Assembly: GCF_004124275.1 (NCBI RefSeq)
Contig: NZ_CP027218.1
Coordinates: forward strand, 5,167,001-5,231,000
Source: Pseudomonas sp. DTU12.3
Lineage (GTDB): Bacteria; Pseudomonadota; Gammaproteobacteria; Pseudomonadales; Pseudomonadaceae
DNA: 64,000 nucleotides
Direction: 5' to 3'
In this document: positions 53,522 through 62,484 of the stretch, piece after piece
How positions within the stretch are numbered: the first letter of the stretch is position 1
Layout of the letters: every line of letters begins with the position of its first letter
Made by a program: the position numbers and the translations under genes
The notes under the pieces: generated by a model
The model's input: the letters and a program-made list of their open reading frames with translations, nothing else
Told to the model about the DNA's origin: nothing
The model's database searches: none

Positions 53522-54784
53522 TCAGATCTCCGAATCCCAGATCACATAAACGCCACCGGAATATGAGCTAGCAATACCGGGTCGTAGCATAAATCCCACG
53601 CTTTCTGGCGAGACCTCGAAATGCAGTGTCCCCGGTGCCCGATCCACATAAAAACCTGGTTTGAAAAACAGTGCATTCTCGCTACCAGGCCTCAATCGCA
53701 GGCGCCTGACCGGTTGCCCGGAGAGGTCCGTCAGACCGTTGGGCAGACTGACGCTGACGAGTATCGGAACTCGTCGATTCTCGGCACGATTCTCCAGCGC
53801 ACAATCGGGAGACAGGCCAATTGCGCATCTCAACTGCATCTTGAAACGTGACGACGCGGAAATATTGAAAGTCTGGTCGCGGAACAGGCTGACCGGCCTA
53901 CGTCCTGCGTGCAGCCAACTCTGCCAGCCACCGGCGGGCACCAGCTGAACTTTCTCGCCACCGGGAGGAATTTCGACTTTGAGGGTGTGCTGCACGTCCA
54001 GCACGAAATCCAGGGTCAGGTCCGGGTCGTTCGGAATCATGACATCGCCGAAGTCGAAATCCCTGTTAGGGCCCAGGCTATAACTCAAGCTTCCGGTGTA
54101 AAGCCCAGAGGACATGCCCAGCGGGTTGGGCGTACGCAGTTCGTAGGCAAAATCCAGGTAGCCATAGGTCATGGCAGGGATGGTGAAGTTGGCGGTTTTT
54201 ATACAGGCGCGCTCATCCGGATTTTTCCAGAAAAAAGCGTAGGTTTCGTGCCCATAAAAGCCCATGCCGGTGGTAGCGCAGGGAGGCGCTGGATACACCC
54301 AACCTCCACCGGTCCATAAGCGGTTATGGCCTTCACCGGCATTCGGCGCACCTGTCAGTTTGGCCGCGGTCTCACTCAAGACATAATTGGAACCAACACC
54401 GGAAATTCGAACTTCGACGATTTCTTTTTCATTGGTAGCGGCATTGGTGACAATCAAAGAGCGCCATCCCCCCGGCACCTTGAACATCGCGCTATCACGT
54501 GGACCGGCATTGGCCTGGATCGGCTTGTTCGACTCCAGGCGTGTCAGCAAGCGGATGCTGAAGGTTTCGCTGTTGCGACAGATATCGGGGTAGTACTCGC
54601 AATAACCGGTGGACATTGTTTTATTGATGAACTTGTTACTTTGCGGGTTGGCGGAGTCAGGCGTGAATAACGCTCTGATTTCCTGAGTAGCGGCCTCGAC
54701 CGGGTATGTCGCCACTAATGCAAACAGGCACAACCACCGGCCGTCGCGAAGCCACTTCAGCAACGGGCTTGTGAAAATGACCAT
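53522..54784 (-). CDS. Alpha-fimbrial tip adhesin (CooD-like), first copy
   Basis: A 420-residue secreted protein (signal peptide cleaved about residue 31, after VEA) paralogous to the adhesin gene 76 bases downstream. The C-terminal half is strongly conserved between them and the N-terminal half, with CEYYPDIC in place of CSSYPTFC, is diverged. Start codon directly abuts the usher stop (TGA-ATG) and has AGGAGG upstream. Ends in IWDSEI. Confidence 0.86.
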   Translation of the reverse strand: MVIFTSPLLKWLRDGRWLCLFALVATYPVEAATQEIRALFTPDSANPQSNKFINKTMSTGYCEYYPDICRNSETFSIRLLTRLESNKPIQANAGPRDSAMFKVPGGWRSLIVTNAATNEKEIVEVRISGVGSNYVLSETAAKLTGAPNAGEGHNRLWTGGGWVYPAPPCATTGMGFYGHETYAFFWKNPDERACIKTANFTIPAMTYGYLDFAYELRTPNPLGMSSGLYTGSLSYSLGPNRDFDFGDVMIPNDPDLTLDFVLDVQHTLKVEIPPGGEKVQLVPAGGWQSWLHAGRRPVSLFRDQTFNISASSRFKMQLRCAIGLSPDCALENRAENRRVPILVSVSLPNGLTDLSGQPVRRLRLRPGSENALFFKPGFYVDRAPGTLHFEVSPESVGFMLRPGIASSYSGGVYVIWDSEI

Positions 54785-57307
54785 TCAACTGGCCTCCTGT
54801 CGAGTGAATGAGGCATCCGCCAGCGTATCCGGCGAACAGCGCAGATCCCCGATCATCAGCACGTTGTTTTCACTGCGATGCTGGTTGGTATCGAGCCGGA
54901 ACTGACACAGCAATTGGTCGGCATAACGCACTTGCAGAGTGGGTGAGCCCGCATGCATTTCCATCGAGAAAAAACCGTCGACTTCACTGACGCCACGGCT
55001 CGCGTGATTGATCACGTGGTGGCCCTTGAGCGGCCGGCCTTGTGGATCGAGCAACCGACCGAGAACGGTGAGGGTCTTCATCACTCTGATCTTTCTGTAC
55101 TCCACGCCACCCTTGTTCAGGTGATAGCGCGTACGCGACGGTTCGATACTCGCCGCCGGGACGTCGTTACCGTCAAAGTCAAAGTTCACTGAGCTATTGC
55201 GGTAGGCAGTGAGCGGTATGAAGTTGCGTCCAGTGTGCAGAGCTGCGCTGCCGCCACTGAGGTCATCGGCGCGCAGAGATATACCGGAGATGTCCGACTC
55301 GACATCGACAATCATGCCCGCGCCACGCCCGTGGTGCTGGCTGGTCATCACCAACTGCCGGGCACCGACGACCACCGTACTGTCGAGGTTCAGGCCACCG
55401 GTGAAATTACCGTTGTAAGAGGAGCGCTGCAGGAAGCCGTCGCCATTGACCGTGTCGGTGCGAAAATTCGCCAGGCTGGCCAGGCCGACACCATAAGTGT
55501 CGGTCAGCGCCGTCACCGAAACACTCTGCAGTACATGGTCTTGCAGGTCCTTGCGATAACCGACCGAGGCATTGTTGTCACGGCTGCCATCGCGCGCGGT
55601 GCGGCTGCCGATGCTGCCTGAGATTTGCTGGCCTGCGCCGCCCAGCGCCATGCTGACGCTGAGGTCGACGCCGCGATTGCGCGCATCGCCGCTGCTGTAA
55701 CTGCCCGGCCGATCAAACAACGACAGCCGCCAACTGGCGTCGCTGCCAAATAGCTCGGTACGCTGCGACCAGCCCAGGTCCGCGCCTACACCTTGAACAT
55801 TTCCCTCGCTGTGGGAGACCCGCGCGCTGAGCGAGTTTTTGCGGCTGATACGGTGACTGAGCGCCAGCGACGAATTGCTGGTCTCGCCGGTGAACACGTT
55901 GCGTTGGCGCACCCGCGTACTGTCGGGTAGCGTGTCATAGGTGTTGCGGGTGTCGAGCCAACTGCGATTGTGGCTGATCACCAGGCTGCCGGCGCCGTAG
56001 TTGTACAGCCCCTGCAAATCAACGCCGGTGCCGTGGTCCTCGGTCTGATAGAGATTGGCGTAGACGCTGGTGTTATCGGCGACACTCCAGTCGATCGAGC
56101 TGCCGAACTGCAGCTTTTCGCGTACCTGGCGCGTCGACAGTCCGAGAATCACCCGCGGATGCAGCAAATAATTGACCGAGGCGCCTGCGGTCATGTCGCC
56201 GCTGTCCTGCTCATCCCAGTTGCTGAACAGTCTGCTTTCTTGCCCGGCGAACAGGTTGTAGCGCCAGCGGTCGTCGAGGTTGCTCCAGTTGACGGGTTTA
56301 TAGACCAGTTCCTGAGTGGTCGAGGTGGTCTGACCGTCTTCGATCAAACGCACTTCCACTTCATAAATGCCGCCAGGCAAGGGGCGGGTATCAAGCGTCT
56401 GCAGGCCCGCGGGAACCGCTTGGGTATTGATCAGCAGGCCATCACGAAAGATTTCCACCGAGGCCTGCCGGTTAGCCGTGACAAAGATCGGATAGACACT
56501 CGGTCGCGGACTGTCGACCGCGAGGCTGTCGGAGCTGCCGTACATCACGCCCACCGCCGTGTCAGGGCTGGTGCCGAACGAGCGCGGTTGACGGGTCAGG
56601 CCTTCGGAATTGGGGGTGAAATAGCCCAGGCGGAAAAAACTGCCTTGCAGTTCGCGCTGGGTATAAAGCTCATGGATTGCATGGTAGGTCTTGTCGTCCG
56701 GCCCGCCGAGACGCGCCAGTTGCATGTTGAACGTCTGGCTCCAGTTACCGAGACTGCCACTGGCCTCCAGACCCAGCCGACCACCCGGATCCTGGTCCTG
56801 CCCGCCATTGAAGTTGAGCTGGTTGCGCAAAATCAGTCCGCTGCTGCCGCCTTCAGGCTGATCGTAAAAGCGCTGGGTCTGCAGATCACGCTCGGCGTTT
56901 TCCGTGGCAATCGAGAGCAGCGAGTTTTCCAGGTTGTAATGCACCGCCAGCAATTGCTCGGGGCATTGTCCGCTGCACCCCCCCAAGGCGACTCCGGGTT
57001 TGAGAATGCTTGCCCAGGTGTCACGCTCACTGTCGCTGAAACGACTGTCACTGGTGTCGGTAAAATCGAGCAAAGTAATACGATCATCGCGCGACAATAC
57101 GATCATTGCCTCGCCTAACGGCTGTTTATCAAGTTCCAGCCGAACTGCCAATGGGACATCAAAAAAGTGTTCTTCAAACTCTGCCGGCAAACCTTTTGCC
57201 TGCGCCAGCAAACTTCGCGGTGTGTTATCAACTGGTACGGGCGCCGCCAGTACGCTGGTGCATGACAGCAACGCAAGCGCAGCCGCGATGGGCGTCATCG
57301 GAAACAT
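54785..57307 (-). CDS. Alpha-fimbrial outer-membrane usher (CooC/TcfC-like)
   Basis: An 840-residue outer-membrane usher of the CS1/alpha type. Signal peptide to about residue 21; a plug-and-barrel region with many alternating strands (for example PLPGGIYEVEVRLIEDG, as in ushers); and a C-terminal carboxypeptidase-like domain (LLDPQGRPLKGHHV, then the SEVDGFFSMEM strand). It moves folded subunits from the chaperone to the fibre. A disulphide pair (GCSGQC, about residues 110-115) is present. A terminator-like hairpin separates it from the pilin gene. Confidence 0.9.
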   Translation of the reverse strand: MFPMTPIAAALALLSCTSVLAAPVPVDNTPRSLLAQAKGLPAEFEEHFFDVPLAVRLELDKQPLGEAMIVLSRDDRITLLDFTDTSDSRFSDSERDTWASILKPGVALGGCSGQCPEQLLAVHYNLENSLLSIATENAERDLQTQRFYDQPEGGSSGLILRNQLNFNGGQDQDPGGRLGLEASGSLGNWSQTFNMQLARLGGPDDKTYHAIHELYTQRELQGSFFRLGYFTPNSEGLTRQPRSFGTSPDTAVGVMYGSSDSLAVDSPRPSVYPIFVTANRQASVEIFRDGLLINTQAVPAGLQTLDTRPLPGGIYEVEVRLIEDGQTTSTTQELVYKPVNWSNLDDRWRYNLFAGQESRLFSNWDEQDSGDMTAGASVNYLLHPRVILGLSTRQVREKLQFGSSIDWSVADNTSVYANLYQTEDHGTGVDLQGLYNYGAGSLVISHNRSWLDTRNTYDTLPDSTRVRQRNVFTGETSNSSLALSHRISRKNSLSARVSHSEGNVQGVGADLGWSQRTELFGSDASWRLSLFDRPGSYSSGDARNRGVDLSVSMALGGAGQQISGSIGSRTARDGSRDNNASVGYRKDLQDHVLQSVSVTALTDTYGVGLASLANFRTDTVNGDGFLQRSSYNGNFTGGLNLDSTVVVGARQLVMTSQHHGRGAGMIVDVESDISGISLRADDLSGGSAALHTGRNFIPLTAYRNSSVNFDFDGNDVPAASIEPSRTRYHLNKGGVEYRKIRVMKTLTVLGRLLDPQGRPLKGHHVINHASRGVSEVDGFFSMEMHAGSPTLQVRYADQLLCQFRLDTNQHRSENNVLMIGDLRCSPDTLADASFTRQEAS

Positions 57308-57334
57308 GAACGGATACTCTGGTTACCGGAAAGT

Positions 57335-57372
57335 AAAAGCCCGACCGGACAACAGACAAGTTGCCGGCCGGT
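57335..57372 (-). terminator. Partial terminator between pilin and usher genes
   Basis: On the minus strand: CCGGCCGGCAAC, loop TTGTCT, GTTG-T-CCGGTCGG, with one bulge, followed by GCTTTTACTTT. It would end most transcripts after the major pilin, giving many pilin copies per usher as in other fimbrial operons. Confidence 0.7.
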
Positions 57373-57415
57373 TACGTTACTTGGACAAGTAAGCGTTATT
57401 TGCTGCCCGTAGCGA

Positions 57416-57895
57416 TCAAGCCGAAGGTTCTACAACCAGCATGACCACGCCGGTGTAATCGCCAGCCGTTGGCTTGGCGCCGACCGCACTGATTTTGAAG
57501 GGCGCGCGGTAGCGCGTGTTGGACTCTGCTTCACCAACCACTTCTTGCGAAATAGTGGTCAGTGTCTTGCCGTTGAGTTCGACTTTTAGATCAATGCTTT
57601 TGTTGCCGGCAATCAGCTTCGGCACGCTTTCCAGACGGGCGTGGACCTTGCCGGCAGTGTGCAGCACGTCGAAATGACCATTCACTTCACGCATCGAAGC
57701 GGTCGACGGGTTGAAGCTCATGTCCTGGTCCTTGTTGACCAGATCGGCATCGACCGGTACCGCATAGAAATCGTCGGCAGGCACATGCGCAACCAGACTG
57801 ATCGAATGTTTTGCTTCGGTGGCGGCGAACGCGATGGAAGCACTCATGGCCAATACGGTCAGAGGTGCGGCAAAGGCGAGTTTCTTGAGCATCAT
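57416..57895 (-). CDS. CS1-type fimbrial major pilin
   Basis: A 159-residue secreted protein (signal peptide to about residue 24, IAFAA) of the CS1/CFA-I major subunit family. No cysteines, a donor-strand-type N-terminus (KHSISLVAHVPADDFYAVP) and a C-terminal GDYTGVVMLVVEP strand are visible. First gene of the operon; a stem-loop follows it. AGG six bases before ATG 57895 supports the start; tandem ATG at 57892 is possible. Confidence 0.88.
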   Translation of the reverse strand: MMLKKLAFAAPLTVLAMSASIAFAATEAKHSISLVAHVPADDFYAVPVDADLVNKDQDMSFNPSTASMREVNGHFDVLHTAGKVHARLESVPKLIAGNKSIDLKVELNGKTLTTISQEVVGEAESNTRYRAPFKISAVGAKPTAGDYTGVVMLVVEPSA

Positions 57896-58357
57896 TCAAT
57901 ACCTGTCTTATATAAAGGGGTTGATTCATTGCAAGTGTTTGGCGAGCGAAACGGTCACGAGCGATTTGCGTTCACCAGCCACTTGCAACGCCAGACAAGC
58001 ATCAACCAATTTATATTTAAAGTAAGCAGGCAACTTCCGAGGAACTTGTAGCCTGTCGACCATCACCCCGGAAAGAAAAAACCGTGAATTTCTTAAAAGT
58101 ACCAGTTCAACTGTAAGAGAGAGACTACAGCGTGCCAGCAATCTGTCTTGACGCGCCAACTTTTGTAGCAACTTCCGTAAGACCGATACCACACTCTCCT
58201 GATATTAAAGGCTGTCATCGGTTATTAGAGAGTTAGCACTAAACTGCGCCTTTAGCGGGCGATTTAATACTGTTTTTTTTTGATCATTTGCGCGCCCGTG
58301 CTGCCGAAAATTCGATTGATGGAAGGACGCCGTCGGTCAGAAGGTCTTGCGCAGACA
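57896..58357. other. Divergent region, fimbrial operon / NfeR-like gene
   Basis: Most of a 512-base gap. It is AT-rich compared with the surrounding genes, mainly from 58050 to 58300, and should hold the fimbrial promoter. A minus-strand reading at 57926-58192 has no family resemblance and is not called. Confidence 0.5.
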
Positions 58358-58380
58358 TTAAGATATATCTTAAGTTGTAT
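58358..58380. promoter_or_regulatory. Candidate NfeR operator
   Basis: TTAAGATATATCTTAA (58358-58373) is a perfect 16-base palindrome, followed by the half-site GTTGTATCT. It lies 35 bases before the PadR-type regulator gene, whose E. coli counterpart represses its own operon from an AT-rich palindrome. Confidence 0.7.
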
Positions 58381-58407
58381 CTAAACACGACGAGAGAGAA
58401 GGAAAAA

Positions 58408-58983
58408 ATGAGAGACCATCATTCCCCCCACCGCGAACACGGCGACGGCCGTGACGGCTTCGAAAAGCGCCCCGGCCGCGAACGCGGCAGTCGCGGCCCC
58501 CGAGTATTCGCCCCTGGCGACTTGAAATTGCTGCTGCTGGCGCTGATCGCCGAACAGCCTTGCCACGGTTATGACCTGATCCGCCAGATCGAAGGCATGT
58601 TCGATGGTGCCTACAGCCCGAGCCCCGGTGTCATCTACCCGACCCTGACCTTTCTGGAAGAAAGCGATCTGATTGCCGGTGACGCCGAAGGCGGTAAAAA
58701 ACGCTACAGCGTTACCGACGCCGGACGTTTGTCTTTGACTGAACAGGCCGTGGCCCTGGACGGTGTGCGCATGCGCATCGACGTCAGCAAACGTTCGCTG
58801 CGTGGCCACGATCGCCCAGCGGAAATCCATGAAGCGGTGCATAACCTGCGCCATGCCTTGCAAATGCACCACGGGCGCTGGAGCCCGGAAGAAATCCTGC
58901 GTGTGCGTGACCTGCTCAACGACACCGCCAAAGCCATTGTCGACGGCCCTGCCGTTCAATCTGCCCAGGAGAAAGCCGAATGA
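58408..58983 (+). CDS. nfeR: PadR family regulator (NfeR/YqjI-like)
   Basis: A 191-residue PadR-family repressor. A histidine-rich head (DHHSPHREHGDGRDG) precedes the winged helix, which carries GYDLIRQIEG and YSPSPGVIYPTL as in E. coli YqjI/NfeR, a nickel- and iron-linked repressor. The start at 58408 follows AAGGA; an upstream in-frame reading from 58288 runs through the operator and is rejected. It overlaps nfeF by four bases (ATGA), so it likely represses both genes. The symbol is by resemblance. Confidence 0.85.
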   Translation: MRDHHSPHREHGDGRDGFEKRPGRERGSRGPRVFAPGDLKLLLLALIAEQPCHGYDLIRQIEGMFDGAYSPSPGVIYPTLTFLEESDLIAGDAEGGKKRYSVTDAGRLSLTEQAVALDGVRMRIDVSKRSLRGHDRPAEIHEAVHNLRHALQMHHGRWSPEEILRVRDLLNDTAKAIVDGPAVQSAQEKAE

Positions 58984-59768
58984 CCGCAGTCGATACCCAA
59001 ACCATTCACCGCGTGATGCACGAAATCAAACGCCGCAAGCTTGAAGTGCTGCGCGTGGTCGACCTGACCCCGCGCATGCGCCGCATCACCCTTGGCGGCC
59101 CGGAGTTGGCCGGATTCATCAGTCTGGGCACGGACGATCACGTCAAACTGCTGTTCCCGCAGAACGCTGAACAGACGGCGGCGCTGGAGACCATGGTGCT
59201 CGGCGCCGGCAAGGACAACGGGCCGATGCCCGAAATGCGCGACTACACGCCGCGCCGTTATGACCTCGATGCACTGGAGCTGGACATCGATTTTGTTCTG
59301 CACGGTGACGGCCCTGCGTCGACCTGGGCTGAGCAAGCTGCACCGGGGCAATTCCTGCACATCGGTGGGCCGCGCGGTTCGATGATCGTGCCGGACATCT
59401 TCGACAGCTACCTGCTGATCGGCGATGAAACCGCCCTGCCCGCCATCGCTCGCCGCCTCGAAGGCCTGGCGGCCAACCGCAAGGCACTGGTGGTGATCGA
59501 AGTGGAAAACGGTGCAGAACAGCAACGGCTGGAGAGTGCAGCGCAGGTCAACGTGATCTGGGTGCTGCGCGAGGGCGGTAAGGACAATCTGCTGACCACG
59601 GTGAAACAGTTGCAGGTGCCGAAGGGCAATCTGTATGCGTGGGTCGCGACGGAGACCAAGGTTTCACGGCAGATTCGCCGGGTGCTGATCGATGAGCATG
59701 GGCTGGATGAGCAACTGATCAAAGCGGTCGGCTACTGGCGCGCTGAAGGAACCTCCGAGGAGGACTGA
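58980..59768 (+). CDS. nfeF: Siderophore-interacting protein / NADPH ferric-chelate reductase (NfeF/YqjH-like)
   Basis: A 262-residue FAD-binding SIP-family reductase. The FAD motif RxYTxR is present as RDYTPRRY (about residues 83-90), followed by the NADPH-binding region with SYLLIGDETALPAIARRLE. It would release iron from ferric siderophores in the cytoplasm. Coupled with the NfeR-like regulator, as yqjI and yqjH are linked in E. coli. Confidence 0.9.
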   Translation: MTAVDTQTIHRVMHEIKRRKLEVLRVVDLTPRMRRITLGGPELAGFISLGTDDHVKLLFPQNAEQTAALETMVLGAGKDNGPMPEMRDYTPRRYDLDALELDIDFVLHGDGPASTWAEQAAPGQFLHIGGPRGSMIVPDIFDSYLLIGDETALPAIARRLEGLAANRKALVVIEVENGAEQQRLESAAQVNVIWVLREGGKDNLLTTVKQLQVPKGNLYAWVATETKVSRQIRRVLIDEHGLDEQLIKAVGYWRAEGTSEED

Positions 59769-59775
59769 TCCCCCC

Positions 59776-59910
59776 GTAGGAGCTGCCGCAGGCTGCGATC
59801 TTTTGACTTTGATTTTTCAAAAACAAGATCAAAAGATCGCAGCGTGCCGCAGCTCCTACAGGTGTACGCATCCAATGTAGGAGCTGCCGAAGGCTGCGAT
59901 CTTTTGACTT
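59776..59910. repeat. Three REP-like copies
   Basis: An inverted pair (59776-59869) and a third copy (59877-59908) in the orientation of the first. They lie between convergent nfeF and the Pr6Pr-like gene, whose stop abuts the last copy. Confidence 0.85.
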
Positions 59911-60540
59911 TCATCGCCGAGTTCGGTCAAGGCCAATCAACAGCAGTCCAATCAACACAAACCCCAGCAATATCCCCCCGGCATTAATGAACACCTGTGG
60001 ATAACCCAACAGACTCACACTGAGAAACCAATACGGATAAGCGCTGAGCAAATGCCCACGCAGCAAGGCATAGGCAAAGTACAAAACCGGGTAAATCAAC
60101 CAAAGCGGCACGTGCCGAAGCTGCAAGGTTCCCTTGGGTACGCAGCCCCACCAATAAACGAGGTACACCAACGGCATGATGTCGTGCAGCAGTTCATCGG
60201 CAACAATCTGCACCCCTTCGGGCCGGAACAGGCTGCGCAACAACACGTTGTAGCCCAGGCTGACAACAACAATGCTGACAGCAACCCCACTGCTCACCCA
60301 CGGTTGCAAAAACCAGCGGCGCGCAGCGGTTTCTCGCTCAGTGACGGCGCAGGTCAGCACCGTTGCAACGCCAATGTTGGTCAGCACCGTGAAATAGCTG
60401 AAATAGCTCATCAGGCCGCCCATCAGGCTGCCACCACTGCTCAAGCGGTAATACAAAACCAGATACATCTGAATACCCAACCCTGCCCAGCCCAATACGG
60501 CTGCGCAGGTGATCAGGCGACGGCGCCCGACGGCGTCCAT
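59911..60540 (-). CDS. Pr6Pr family membrane protein
   Basis: A 209-residue protein with six predicted membrane helices. The family name comes from a domain of unknown function; LLHDIMPLVYLVYWWGCVPK is the conserved loop. No function known. It begins one base after the stop of the VF530-like gene, so the two are co-transcribed. Confidence 0.8.
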   Translation of the reverse strand: MDAVGRRRLITCAAVLGWAGLGIQMYLVLYYRLSSGGSLMGGLMSYFSYFTVLTNIGVATVLTCAVTERETAARRWFLQPWVSSGVAVSIVVVSLGYNVLLRSLFRPEGVQIVADELLHDIMPLVYLVYWWGCVPKGTLQLRHVPLWLIYPVLYFAYALLRGHLLSAYPYWFLSVSLLGYPQVFINAGGILLGFVLIGLLLIGLDRTRR

Positions 60541-60541
60541 T

Positions 60542-60772
60542 TCAGAGCGGTCGCTTGGTGCGCATCAACTTCACGTACAGACGCTCGACCTTTTCCCGTG
60601 CCCACGGGGTTTTGCGCAGAAACGTCAGGCTCGACTTGATGCTGGGATCGCTCTTGAAACAGCGGATATCGATGCGCTCGGCCAGCCCCGACCATTCGTA
60701 ATGGGCCACCAATGCATTGAGGATCTGTTCAAGGGTGACGCCGTGCAGCGGATCGGGGGTTTGGTCGTTCAT
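60542..60772 (-). CDS. VF530 family DNA-binding-like protein (DUF2132)
   Basis: A 76-residue protein matching the VF530/DUF2132 pattern, DPLHGVTLEQIL and FKSDPSIKSSLTFLRKTPWA. Vibrio homologues have a small helical fold; cellular role unknown. First of two genes with the Pr6Pr-like protein. Confidence 0.9.
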   Translation of the reverse strand: MNDQTPDPLHGVTLEQILNALVAHYEWSGLAERIDIRCFKSDPSIKSSLTFLRKTPWAREKVERLYVKLMRTKRPL

Positions 60773-60867
60773 GCCAGGCCTTTGGGCGAAGTGAAAATGC
60801 AGAAGCCGCGCACCTTAGCCGAGGGGATGCTGTGGTGGAAGGGCTTCCTTCAAATGTAGGTCAAGGT

Positions 60868-60944
60868 CAAAAGATCGCAGCGTTCCGCAGCTCCTACACG
60901 TGTACGCATTTCAATGTAGGAGCTGCCGAAGGCTGCGATCTTTT
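60868..60944. repeat. REP-like inverted pair in the oprB upstream region
   Basis: AAAAGATCGCAGCGTTCCGC... and GTAGGAGCTGCCGAAGGCTG... separated by 17 bases. The spacer TGTACGCAT-TCAATGTAGGAG resembles that of the triple copy at 59776-59910, suggesting a recent shared origin. The remaining 332-base gap (60773-61104) shows no gene. Confidence 0.82.
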
Positions 60945-61104
60945 CGCACTGTTACCAAATCCGAAAGGATGCATGTTCACAAAAGGCCTTTGTCTTTTTG
61001 TAACAGATCATTATCCTGCCGCCCTTCTGCTGAATCGCTTCACTGCCTGCGACATATTGAAGCGCTCGAATTGCACCCCGAAAACACCAAAAAAAGACTT
61101 ATCC

Positions 61105-62466
61105 ATGCCCGATTTTTCCTTCTCCCGAGACAGCGCTATCTCAACCCTGCGCGCCATCGGCGGCTGCACCGCCCTCGGTCTGGCCACTTGCGCCCAAGCG
61201 GCCCCCGCGTTCGACAGTGAATCACCGTACATGCTCGGTGACTGGAACGGCACGCGCACCGAACTCTCGGAAAAAGGCTACGACTTCAAACTCGATTACA
61301 CCGGCGAAATGGGCAGCAACCTGCACGGCGGCTACGACCATGACCGCACCGCGCGTTACAGCGATCAGTTCGGTTTGGGCACGCACCTCGATCTGCAAAA
61401 GATCCTCGGCTGGAACGACGCCGAGTTTCAACTGACCATCACCAAGCGCAGCGGTAACAACATCAGCAACGACCGCATCAACGATCCACGCGTTGGTGGT
61501 TTCACCTCGGCGCAGGAAGTCTGGGGCCGTGGCCAGACCACCCGCCTGACGCAGATGTGGTATCAGCAGAAATTCTTCGATCAGAAACTCGACATCAAGG
61601 TTGGCCGTTTCGGCGAAGGCGAAGACTTCAACAGCTTCCCGTGCGACTTCCAGAACCTCGCCTTCTGCGGCTCGCAGGTCGGCAACTGGGTCGGCGGCAT
61701 CTGGTACAACTGGCCGGTCAGCCAGTGGGCGATGCGCGTCAAATATCACCTGACCCCGGAGTTGTACGCGCAGGTCGGTGCCTACGAGCAGAACCCGTCG
61801 AACCTCGATCGCGGCAACGGCTTCAAGCTCAGCGGCAGCGGCACCCAGGGCGCAATCCTGCCGATCGAACTGGTGTGGACGCCAAAGCTCAACGGCCTGC
61901 CGGGCGAATACCGCGCCGGCTATTACTACAGCAACGCCAAGGCCACCGACGCTTATAAAGATCAGAACGGCCAACCGGCAGCCCTCAGCGGCGAAGCCTA
62001 TCGCAGTGCGTCGAGCAAACACGGGGTGTGGCTGGGTATTCAGCAGCAAGTCACCAGCGTGGCCAGCGATAACAGTCGCGGTTTGAGCGTGTTCGCCAAC
62101 GGCACCATGCATGACAAGAAAACCAACGCGATCGACAACTACGTGCAGGCCGGCATCACCTACAAAGGCCCGTTCGATGCCCGCGCCAAGGACGACATCG
62201 GTTTCGCCCTCGCCCGCGTCCACGTCAACCCGGCGTACCGCAAAAATGCCGAAGCGACGAATCAGGCCCACGCCGTTTACGACTATGACGATCCGTCGTT
62301 CCTGCCGCCGCAAGACACCGAATACAGCGCCGAGCTGTATTACGGCGTGCATGTCACCAACTGGCTGACCGTACGCCCGAACCTGCAATACATCCGCCAC
62401 CCCGGTGGCGTGAACAACATCGACGACGCCCTGATCGGCGGGATCAAAATCCAGTCGTCGTTCTAG
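61105..62466 (+). CDS. oprB: Carbohydrate-selective porin OprB
   Basis: A 453-residue outer-membrane beta-barrel porin for glucose and other sugars. It has a signal peptide (MPDFSF... to about residue 33, AQAAPAF), the family motif YMLGDWNGTRTEL and an aromatic-rich C-terminal strand ending in phenylalanine. The start at 61105 is chosen for the signal peptide; its ribosome-binding site is weak. It precedes gcd, matching periplasmic glucose oxidation after entry through the porin. Confidence 0.95.
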   Translation: MPDFSFSRDSAISTLRAIGGCTALGLATCAQAAPAFDSESPYMLGDWNGTRTELSEKGYDFKLDYTGEMGSNLHGGYDHDRTARYSDQFGLGTHLDLQKILGWNDAEFQLTITKRSGNNISNDRINDPRVGGFTSAQEVWGRGQTTRLTQMWYQQKFFDQKLDIKVGRFGEGEDFNSFPCDFQNLAFCGSQVGNWVGGIWYNWPVSQWAMRVKYHLTPELYAQVGAYEQNPSNLDRGNGFKLSGSGTQGAILPIELVWTPKLNGLPGEYRAGYYYSNAKATDAYKDQNGQPAALSGEAYRSASSKHGVWLGIQQQVTSVASDNSRGLSVFANGTMHDKKTNAIDNYVQAGITYKGPFDARAKDDIGFALARVHVNPAYRKNAEATNQAHAVYDYDDPSFLPPQDTEYSAELYYGVHVTNWLTVRPNLQYIRHPGGVNNIDDALIGGIKIQSSF

Positions 62467-62484
62467 AAAACCACTGAGACCCAA

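Noticed and set aside
57926..58192. Minus-strand 88-codon frame just before the fimbrial pilin
   Set aside because: No start with a ribosome-binding site, no family resemblance, and it lies in the likely promoter region.
59776..59910. Repeated palindromes as a CRISPR array
   Set aside because: Copies are in alternating orientation, have unequal spacers and match REP-like elements found all along the window; no cas genes.
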